Positions 53,541-64,000 of a stretch of DNA of 64,000 bases are shown piece by piece (positions within the stretch are counted from its first letter, which is position 1; each line of letters starts with the position of its first letter). Under the pieces are notes generated by a model. It made no database searches. It was not told the DNA's origin and saw only the letters and a program-made list of their open reading frames with translations. Made by a program: the position numbers and the translations under genes. This stretch comes from Kryptolebias marmoratus (lineage: Eukaryota; Chordata; Actinopteri; Cyprinodontiformes; Rivulidae): positions 2,087,800 through 2,151,799 of the forward strand of contig NC_051447.1 of NCBI RefSeq assembly GCF_001649575.2, given 5' to 3'.

Positions 53541-54666
53541 TGATGTTTTTGCAGCATTTTTCTTTTGCGTTGTTTTTTGTAGTTTGCAGCTCATTTTGCT
53601 GTTTGCGGTGCATTTGCTCCTGTCGGCCACCGTAGATTTTGTGCTTGTATCGAGAAATGGCTACTGTCATGCTAAACTTTCAAGTCCCCCAACTTAATAA
53701 GGATGGCTTTTTTATGTTTGCTTTTAAACAGGTTGTTTGAAATAAATATAAAAAACAAAACTTCAGACTGAACCCATACCAAACTGTGAGATATGTACTG
53801 AACCATTACTTATGCATACATATTGTTACTCTCCTAATATCTACAACATGTAAGATATTTTCATAACCTTTACACAAACCCCACTTCAAAATGGCAAAAA
53901 TATCCTTTTAAGGTTGTTCTCTGAACTGAAGAAGTCAGACTTAAAACTATTTAAAACCTATGAACATGACTGTTACCTGCAGTGTGTGGCAGAGCTGATG
54001 GAGGCAGAAAATGTTTCTGAAAACTTCAGTGTCCCAGAATATTAAAGTTTTGTTATAGTTCTTTTTTTTTTTTTTACATGTCAACACATTCATCCCCAGA
54101 GGCTGTTTTACAGGATTATATCATAATTACACTTTGAACACTATAAAATAAAGACATCACACACATCATGATATTAAACCTTTGTATTATTTCAATTCAT
54201 GTCTCCTGTCATATTTAAACACAAGTCTATATTAGACACTTCAGTTACATGCTAAAAAAACTGTCAAACACAGTGAAGTGAAAGTTAGAACATACACGGC
54301 AAAAAAACCTGGAACAGTCTTTATTGTCTGAGTCAAACAGAAACAGGTGGACTACAGAAACAGAAACAAGTGGATAACCTGATGTGTTGAGAAGTTTTAC
54401 ACAAAGATCACATCCGACTCTAAAATGGAAAAACTGTTTTAAAACCTTATTTTGATTGCTGGTGAAAGTCCCACATCCTAATCTTTATACAAGAGACGTA
54501 AATAGCCAGAAGAAGCTGAGATCCAGTTCATCTCTGGGTCTTCAGTGGTGAACTGGACTGAAAACAGACCCGCTGATTTTTAGGAGCAGTCATGTCATCA
54601 GAAAGTGAGAGACATTGTCCTGGAAAACTTCAACCCACTGCAGAGAATGCTGTTCTTTTTATCAAT

Positions 54667-54959
54667 GGTCCCCAGTCCTGGTCAGTAGGAGCCATATGAT
54701 GCATGTTTCACGTTGGTGAGGGGGACATCTGCCTCATTCCTGGGATCTGGGTCATCGCTTGGGAACTGAAAGAGCTGAAAACTGAGCCAAAATTCATCAA
54801 ATCCCAGGAAAGAGACATAATTCCCATCAGTATGATCTTTACCAGGTTTCTGTAGAATTTGATGACCTGCTGAGGAGGTGATTCGATCATTTGAATCAGG
54901 TCAGAGAATAATTTAAAACACGCAGGAAAGTTGACCTTGAGGACCAGGACTGGGGACCA
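54667..54959. mobile_element. Short inverted-repeat element (MITE-like, 293 bp)
   Basis: Starts 'ggtccccagtcctggtc' and ends with its reverse complement 'ggaccaggactggggacc'. The interior includes 'cctgattcaaatgat' and 'cagcaggtcatcaaattct' (reverse), a well-known fish repeat. No clear target duplication. Confidence 0.65.
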
Positions 54960-55452
54960 CTGCTCAACAGGACTAAAGATAATTTAGCAGTACTGGTCCT
55001 CACATATGTCAGGTGATAAAATTCCTCTACATGAATCTTCCTAATAGCCAACACTCTGTTTTTATTTCACCAACAGAATAAATCTGAGAAGTGTAATTGT
55101 TACAAACCAGGAGTCCACATTTCTACACAAAGTCTTGGAAACATTGAATTCGTCTTTTAACAGTTATATCATCTGTCAGGAAACTGGTATTGTATCCTTT
55201 GAAATGAGACAGAGCTGTGACAAAGAATAAAAAATTGAGTTTTATGCTATAGTTTGTATGAAGAAAGTTACTGGAAAACATCTTCACAAGACATTTAGCT
55301 TGATGTGTTTTGTACAGTTTGTGTGGAACGATACAATCTTTGACATTATGATGAAGAGTTTTTATCTGGAATGACTTCCCTGATGCTCTCTTCCTGAGTT
55401 AATGCAACCTTGGACAGAATTCAACAACAAAACTATGATAAAAACAAATGAT

Positions 55453-55458
55453 TTTATT
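55453..55458 (-). other. Candidate pde6d polyadenylation signal
   Basis: AATAAA on the minus strand about 320 bases after the pde6d stop. Another AATAAA lies at 55717-55722, only 55 bases after the stop. Which one is used cannot be told from sequence. Confidence 0.3.
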
Positions 55459-55776
55459 TCAGTTATTCATGTCTTGGAATCAGTGGTCGTGGAGTTACAG
55501 CGGAAGAGTCACACAGACAAAGATAAACCTGAAAGGGGAAAGTTTTCCTTGTTGTCTCTCTTGTCTCGAGGTTTAGAAGAAGTTCTCCAAATCAACAGAA
55601 AACAGGAGAATGACAGAGCTCACTTCACTGAAGGTGGCACCAGTCTGACCAAAACTTGTCGATCCCAGGACAGTATGGAACTGTGGACTGCTGCGCCCTG
55701 GAGCTAACCTTCGGGGTTTATTTATACAACTGGGCAGGATGTCAGCAGTTTGGAGGGTTGAGTCAAAGGTCAGGGG

Positions 55777-57547
<1,771 letters not shown>

Positions 57548-57994
57548 TTACAGTGGGATTATCTTTGAAAGGGTACACATTATGTACAGTGGGAAAAGTC
57601 AAAATAAGGGCTTCTCTAACTTTTGATTAAAAATGTCCAAATCTGATTTCTAGATAAGGTTGCAGGTCTGAAATAAGTTGTGATAAGCAAATCTTTTTTT
57701 TTTTTAAATTTATTTACAACCTAAACTATTTGTACCGTTTATCTACAAGCAGCACTAGATTCAGTGTTGTTTTATGCAATTCATTCTTTCAAAGACAAGT
57801 CACCTGAATCCATGAAACTAGGTCTAAAAGTAAACTTTTCTCATAAGCTCCTGCTGGAGCTTTGTGCCCCAGGCTTTGCCACCCCAAGAAAAAAATCTCA
57901 AGACACTAACTTCTGACATCATGTACAAAATTTTACTAACTAATTATCTTTCATGTCTAAAAAAATAAAATTCCTTTGTTTTCATACAAAAGAT

Positions 57995-58200
57995 GCATGT
58001 TAGGGTAATTTGTAAGTCTATATTGTCACCAGGTTTCGAGTGAGAGAGAATGGTTGTCTCATTTGTCTCTATGTGTCCCTGTGATGGCTTTGGGACCTGT
58101 CCAGCGTGTCCCCCGCCTCTCGTACAGTGACTGCTGGAGATGGGCATGAGCACCCCACAACCCAGAAAGGCAAAGTGGGTAAAGAATAAATATTAACCCT
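57995..58200 (+). repeat. Dispersed repeat family D, copy 4
   Basis: 'gtctcatttgtctctatgtg', 'gggacctgtccagcgtgtcc', 'agtgactgctggagatgggc'. Confidence 0.8.
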
Positions 58201-58599
58201 CCAATGGTCTACAGATCAAATTGACCTGAAGTTACAAGGGCTTCTCTACCTCTCTCTCTTTCAAGGGTCAAATAACCCCAACCTAAAGGCAGCATGGCAC
58301 TGTAAAATGAAAATGATAAAAGAGAAAAGTCACAGATGTTCTGGGAGTTTCTTTGTCAACTCATCTTTAAAAATTTTTTAAGTCTACAGTTCTTCTATTT
58401 GCATATTTAGATAACTCTATGGTGATGTGATGTCCACAGATTTGTTGGTATCCTTCCACAATAATAAAAAAACTTTATAAAAAACTTGAAACTGACAAAT
58501 GTTTAATGACCTCTCATGTTTATTCTGTTTATTCCCATTTTTTTTGCTTTTGATCATTGATTCAGTTGAATATTTCTTGAAATTAAATAGATGAAATGG

Positions 58600-59065
58600 T
58601 ATTAACAATAAAGCTGGTAGATTTAGTTTAATATTTTGGAGCAACATCTTTTGTAGCAATCAGTGCTAACAAGCAATCTCTGTAGTTCACAATAAGACGC
58701 CTGCATTTGCCAACAGATAATTTGGCCCACTCCTCCTGAGCAAACTGCTCAGTCTGACTCAAGTTTGAAGAACTGTCTCCATGGTGTAGTTTTCAGATCT
58801 TTCCATACATGTTCAACATATTTAAGATCTAAGCTTATAGAGGGCCATTTAGTCCATCGTTATTTTCTCAGCTATTGATGCTTTTAACTGTATGTTTGGG
58901 GTCAATATCCCGTTAACAGACTGACACTAGGCAGTATGTTTCAAGGTTTGAGACTTCATTGTGCCCTGCACAGATTTAAGGTTCCCCGTGCCAGAGGCAA
59001 CAAAGCCTCCAACCCCAAAACTTGTACCACTTAGTGAATTTAAACCAAGTTTAAATATTTTAAAT
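58600..59065 (-). mobile_element. Tc1-like transposon remnant 1
   Basis: 'tttggcccactcctcctgag', 'caaactgctcagtctgac', 'gggtcaatatcccgttaac' and 'ttcattgtgccctgcacaga' follow the order of a fish Tc1 element whose transposase reads on the minus strand. Ends missing, many breaks. Confidence 0.75.
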
Positions 59066-59576
59066 ACCCAAACACCTGGATGCAAATGTTTCAATTTATG
59101 ATTTCTGTCACTGATTCTGAGGACAGCTGCATAAACTTAGAGTAAATATTTTTATTTTTTATTTGTTTATAGCTTTAAAGTCCTTTTCTGTTTTTTGTAA
59201 TGTGTAAAATTTCTCTGTACATTTGTGTGGTATGTTAGTGTTGTTTTGAGCCAGGACACTGTAAATGAGTTTAAATCTCATGAGTATGAATTTGCAGGTT
59301 AAATGACGGTCTAACTACTGTAACTGTGTGTGTTGTGAAGAGTGTGTTGTCTTCATGGGACTCTGTAACCAGAACTCAGGGCCCAGAGGACAATCCTAAA
59401 AACACACGGGAACAGGGCAGCAACACCATGAAGAAAACCTTTTAGTTCACCAAGCTGACATGATGTATAATAATCCTGTTTGTTTCCAATATTCTTTAGT
59501 AACACTTTTTTTTACCATCTTAAAACATCCATATATTCTTGTCTTCAGTTGTTATTTGTAGTAATCTTATATGTAC

Positions 59577-60990
59577 AGATAATTCAGAAAGTATTTAGAC
59601 CCCCTTCCCCTTTTGTAGTTTTGTTTTGTTGCTGCTTGATGCTGCAATTTTTTAATTAAGAAAAAATATTTTTCTTGTATCTTGGCACCTGAAAACAATT
59701 TTTTTTAAGAATTTTGTTAATTTGTTAAACAAAACAACCAAAAAAATGAAATATCACCTTTCCATCAGTATTCAGACCCTTTCTTTAGTCCTGAGTTGAA
59801 GCAGCTTTGGTAGCTGATCCAGTCTCAGGTCTGTTTGGGTTGGATGCAACAGGTTTTACACACCTGGAGCTGAGGGTTTTCTGCCATTCTTCTTAATAAA
59901 TCCTCTCATTTTCAGTCCAATTGGATGAGGCTCATTGGTCGACCAACATTTTCATGTCTCTCCAGAAATGTCTGAAGGGGTTCAAGTCTCGTCTCTGGCT
60001 GGTCCAGTTCAGGACAGTTGTCCCCCTAAGCTCCTCCTGTATTGCCTTCTCTGTGTGCTTTGGATCACTGTCATGTTGGAAGGTGAGAGCTCTGTAAAAC
60101 TGTTAGTTTTCCCTCAACCCTGACCAGTCTCCCAGTCCCTGCCACTGAAAAACACCCCACAGCATAATGCTGCTACCACCATGCTTCACTGTAGGGATGG
60201 TGTTGCTAGGTTTCCTCCTGACATAAAGATTAAAACTGAGTCCAAACAAGTTTGACATTCTTCCATTACACTGTTAGATAGCTAGACCACCTGTGACCTT
60301 GACATTTGACCAGATCAGCACCAAAATCTAATCATTTGTTCCTTGTAGCATGTTTGTCATTTCCTAAAAATTTCAAGAAAATCAGTTCATAACTTTTTGG
60401 GTAATCTTGTACGTACAGACAGACAGACGCTACAGAAAACATTACCTTCTTGGCAGAGGTAAAGAGAGAATTAAGATGGTTTTGTTGAGACCACCTATTG
60501 TAAAGATATTGTGAAAAATGCTGAGCAAGAATAAGACCACATGCACAACGATTTCTTACTGCCAAAGGGCAGGATAAGTGCAGATACTAAGGACAAAGTC
60601 TTGGAAGAGTCCTGGTTATATCAAACTTTTTCCATGTGAGGATTATGAAGACCACTGGGCTGTTTGAAGCCTTCCTCAGATGGGTTTCTTGAAACAATTC
60701 CAGTTTCTGAACTCTTGAGTCCTTTGACATTGTTTGGTTTTTACTTTGATTGTCAGCTGGGGGTCCAAATCCGCTACAATTTACCACAGATGGACTAAAA
60801 TCAAGATGTAGAAACATTTCAGAAGAGATCAGGAGAAGTGAAAGGAACCTAAGCTACAGTTCAAGTGTTCTTGAAGGAGGTCTGAATACTCACAGAAATA
60901 GAATATTTCATTTTTTATTTGTAATAAATTTAAAAAACATGTTTGCACTTTGTTATTATGGGGTACTAAGCCTAAATTTATGAGGAAAAT
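59577..60990 (-). mobile_element. Tc1-like transposon remnant 2, with family C insertion
   Basis: Left end 'attcagaaagtatttagacc' and an inverted 'ggtctgaatact' at 60879-60890. The stretch 60105-60220 ('ctcaaccctgaccagtctcc', 'accaccatgcttcactgtag') encodes in reverse a Tc1 transposase piece ([12 protein letters not shown]). The part 60590-60740 matches the transposase start region. A family C repeat at 60280-60475 interrupts it. Confidence 0.8.
60280..60475 (+). repeat. Dispersed repeat family C, copy 2
   Basis: 'gaccacctgtgaccttgaca', 'cagcaccaaaatctaatcat', ending 'acagacagacagacgc' and 'cttggcagaggtaa', a widespread fish repeat. Confidence 0.65.
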
Positions 60991-61019
60991 AAATATTTAA
61001 TTGAATGCAGCACCAAAAC

Positions 61020-61335
61020 TCTGGCTTCCTCCCACAGACCTAAAACAGGCCTGTTAAGTTAACTGGCAGCTCTAAATTGTTCCTAGGTGTGAGTGACAGA
61101 GTGAATGGTTGTTTTTCTCGTTTGTCTCTGTGTTCCTGTGATGGACTGGAAACCTGTCCAGGGTGTACCCCGCCTCTCACGCAATGACTGCTGGAGATAG
61201 GCACGTTCAGGTTAGTTGTGTAGAGATGTAGTAGAGTGCTGTATGTATCGTAAATGAGGCCACAGATTGTGCTGTAAAGCGCACTGAGTGGCCTGGTTGG
61301 CTTGGAAGGTGATATAGTACAGTACAGTCCATTTA
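61020..61335 (+). repeat. Dispersed repeat family D, copy 5
   Basis: 'gtgatggactggaaacctgt' and 'ccagggtgtaccccgcctct', then 'caatgactgctggagatagg'. The best preserved core of the family. Confidence 0.85.
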
Positions 61336-61869
61336 CTTACAATGTTGTTTGCTACAGAAGTGTAGCCCTTTGTTAGGAAGTGTTAGAGGTTTAACCTTTT
61401 TAAAAGCCTATCCAAATAGTGGGTCTGTAAATTAGCTACCAAGCAGAAGGCAACAGGGAAATAGTTACTTTAGTTAATTTGCAATACTGTTTTAGTATCA
61501 TTGCTGAATAAATCTGTATGGACTGACAGGAATTTTAAAAAAGCTAAATGTGATGGTAAAAACACTTATGTATTGTGTAATCAAAGATTATGCAGTTTTG
61601 GTTTGTTTGGAAAACTTAAGGGGAACTTCATAGAATATGATTTGTGTTAATACAAATCAAACAAAATATATATAACAAAAAATGAAGCACAATAAAACAA
61701 ACAAAAACATTTAGGTGGCAAAACATTTCATTTGCAAACAAAAAAATTCAAAAGTAAAACATCTGATATGCAAACAAAATATTTACAACTGAAGCCAGAT
61801 ATTTCCACCCACTGTATAGGAACACTGAACCATTTTTTTTGTTCTCATGTGCTCTCTTGTGAGTATGTG

Positions 61870-63195
61870 ATTGGGGGTCTGTTGCTACAGGTCATTCAGT
61901 ACCTACACAAATGGTGCAAGAGTCTGGTTCACATCGCCGGCAGTAAGCCAGAGCCCTTCAGGGTGAGTTTTGTATTCCACCAGGGCTGCCCATTATTACC
62001 AATTCTGTTCATAACTTTTATAGACAAAATTTCTCAGTGCAGCCTCTTGGTGGAAGGGTTCCGGTTTGGTGGTCTCAGGATTCTGTCTTTGTTATTTGTC
62101 GATGATGTGATCCTGTATTGTGCATTCTGTACCAGTCTGTTGTGGTGAAGAGGGAGCTGAGCTGCAATGCAAAGCTCTATTACCCCTTTTCCAAGGACAC
62201 TAACGGTCCCGGCTCCACTCCACTCGGTTCACTTTGCGAGCGTTTCCACAGGCCTTTTTCGAGGCCAGCCCCGGCAATTTTTGGCCCTGCTTTGAAGCAG
62301 GGTCCAACCGGGCGGCCCTGCTTTCGTGGGTGACACAAACTAGCTCCTGTTCTCTCATTGGTCGTGGGTGTGGTCAGATTGAAGCGTAAGAAGAGCGAAG
62401 AAAACACCGATAGACAATTTTGGAACGGTAGCGAAGTAAAAGGACTATAAACAACAGCGTTAGCTTACCCTGCAATGTTTGTCCCCCAGCTGAAGGGGCT
62501 GTAAAGCCTAAAATGTCCGGTGGATAACAGCTGTCCGACTCCGTGCAACAATCGCGGCATCCAGAGCTTTTCTTCCACTGCGCCTCTCTTCCTGAAGTCT
62601 CAGGAAAATCCCCAGAAGCTCAAAAAACAGCAAGAACAAAGGGCCAATGTTGTCCATAGCTCTTCCGTTGTTTACACAAATGCGGTAGCGCACGGTGCAG
62701 CTTTGGACCCCGCCTCCCCCCTCCCACCAACACAAGGAGGCGTTCCTCTGCTACCGAGCAGACTGGCGGGTGGAGAGCCAATGGAAAAGGAGCATAAGTT
62801 TACCAGTTGAGCCATGTTCCTACCCTTGCCTATGGTCACAAACTCTAGGTAGTGACCGAAAGAACAAGATTGCCACTACAGGTGATCAAAATTCAGTTTT
62901 TCCCACAGGGTAGCTGGGCTCTCCTTTAGACAGAAACCTCCCTAGATGCCTTGCTAGGGAGGTGTTCCAGACATGTCCAACTGGGAGTAGACCCAAGGGA
63001 AGAACCAGGACCCGCTGGAGAAACTAGGTCTCTTGGCTGGCCTGGGAACGACTTGGAATCCTCCCAGAAGAGATGGAAGAGGTGGCTGTGGGAAGAGATG
63101 TCTGGGCTTCCATGCTTAAGCTGCTGCCGTGCAATCAGACTCTGGAACAAGCGACGGATGATGGATACATGGATGGATGGATGGATGGATAGGAT
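61870..63195 (+). mobile_element. Rex3-like (RTE clade) LINE, interrupted
   Basis: Reverse transcriptase reading FRVSFVFHQGCPLLPILFIT, RFGGLRILSLLFVDDVILYC (the FVDD box), then a frame break and SVVVKRELSCNAKLY. The inverted-repeat element at 62181-62794 interrupts it, after which YGHKLW-like, REEPGPAGETRSLGWPGN and WLWEEMSGLPCLSCCRA continue. It ends in tandem 'gatg' units, as described for Rex3. Many breaks; not active. Confidence 0.85.
62181..62794. mobile_element. Non-autonomous inverted-repeat DNA element, copy 2 (614 bp)
   Basis: Nearly identical to 31717-32389 across about 550 bases, but lacking 59 bases near the right end (after 'ggcgggtgga') and with a left end altered to 'taccccttttccaagg'. 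Inserted in the Rex3-like LINE. Confidence 0.85.
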
Positions 63196-63503
63196 GGTCA
63201 AAATACTGATGGTGTAGCTCCTCGATAGCTTGCTGAGGATCTATTGATCCCTGAGGCTTATTAGAACGCTTATACATAAAGTTGGTCCAACGTGCAATGT
63301 CATATCACATCAGGAATGAAGACAGGTCATTACAGTAAGGATTACATTGTTTCTGTTTCTGCAGGTTAACTCTGAAATGCAGTCTGTACAATCAGCAGTA
63401 CAACTGCTTAGCTATCAATAGCCTATAGATAGCCTTTCATATCCCATAAAGACTAGCGTATGTTGTATAGCTTAAGTTTTCTTTAAAATTTAAAACAACA
63501 AAA

Positions 63504-63665
63504 AAGCCCCAGCAGCAGAACCAAAACGTGCCTGTCAGAATAAAAGCTTCGGCAGCAGAACCAAAACGTGCCTGTCAGAATAAAAGCCTCGGCAGCAGAA
63601 CCAAAACGTGCCTGTCAGAATAAAAGCCTCGGCAGCAGAACCAAAACGTGCCTGTCAGAACAGGA
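63504..63665. repeat. 40-bp minisatellite, four units
   Basis: Four units of 'gcagcagaaccaaaacgtgc' plus 'ctgtcagaataaaagcctcg', almost identical to one another. Confidence 0.95.
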
Positions 63666-63760
63666 ACTGTATCAGTCTGAATGAAACAAAGTGAACTTGG
63701 AACCAAAAAAAATTGTATCAAACAAATAAAAAAAAAAAAAATCAACAATTTTAACAAGTA

Positions 63761-64000
63761 CAGGTGCTGGTCATAAAATTAGAATATCATGAAAAAGTAG
63801 ATTGATTTCAGTAATTCCATTTAAAAAGAGAAACTTGTATATTATATTCATACATTACATACAAACTCATATATTTCAAATGTTTATTTCGTTTAATTTT
63901 GATGATAACAAATGACAAATGAAAATCTCAAATTCATCATATCAGAAAATTAGAATATTACTGAAGACCAATAAAAACAAAGGATTTATAGAAATGTTGG
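63761..64000 (+). mobile_element. Tc1/mariner-like element, left end, cut by window edge
   Basis: Begins 'caggtgctggtcataaaatt' directly after a TA dinucleotide and continues with 'tgatttcagtaattcc' and 'cagaaaattagaatattact', a common fish DNA transposon. The remainder lies off the window. Confidence 0.7.

Noticed and set aside
54708..54890. Open reading on the minus strand ending NEADVPLTNVKHASYGSY as a last exon of an upstream gene
   Set aside because: It falls entirely inside a short inverted-repeat element, and the pde6d stop lies upstream of it.
55402..55707. 101-codon plus-strand open frame
   Set aside because: Antisense to the probable pde6d 3' UTR, no recognised domain, no splice sites that fit.
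63504..63665. CRISPR-like array
   Set aside because: Units are whole 40-base tandem repeats without variable spacers, in an animal genome.

Overview
This is animal DNA, almost certainly from a bony fish (teleost). Genes have many short coding exons with GT-AG introns. Introns and spacers are crowded with fish-type transposon debris: Rex3-like and L2-like LINEs, Tc1-like, hAT-like and Harbinger-like DNA elements, and a tRNA-derived SINE. A 508-base run of N marks an assembly gap. The species cannot be fixed from the sequence.

Four protein-coding genes can be reconstructed exon by exon with consistent reading phase. (1) cherp, plus strand, about 1-20.3 kb: 18 coding exons are visible and the first exon lies left of the window. 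(2) kctd1-like, minus strand, 22.3-29.4 kb: a 1.27-kb first exon carrying a Crypton-derived recombinase-like domain is joined in phase to four exons encoding the BTB and C-terminal domains. (3) lrrc40, minus strand, 30.4-52.0 kb: 15 exons, complete. (4) pde6d, minus strand, 55.8 kb to beyond the right edge: only the last two coding exons are visible. cherp and kctd1 converge tail to tail; kctd1, lrrc40 and pde6d follow one another on the minus strand. Their products act in unrelated processes (pre-mRNA splicing, transcription repression, an LRR protein of unclear role, and trafficking of prenylated proteins), so nothing suggests an operon or pathway cluster.

The rest is repeat-rich. Names used below: family A (four copies, all in or next to cherp), family B (six copies with a 'gatggcc...' core and a cagacagaca-type end), family C (two copies), family D (five copies of a 'tgtgatggact...cctgtccag' repeat), and a short inverted-repeat element with two nearly identical copies at 31.7 and 62.2 kb plus an old fragment at 17.8 kb. 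Nested insertions are common: the 62.2-kb copy sits inside a Rex3-like LINE, a plus-strand retroelement with the N gap splits a minus-strand L2-like LINE at 46-48 kb, and a Tc1-like piece splits a Tx1/L1-like LINE at 42.7 kb. The most interesting gene-level item is the kctd1 first exon, a domesticated transposon recombinase domain whose catalytic residues appear degraded.
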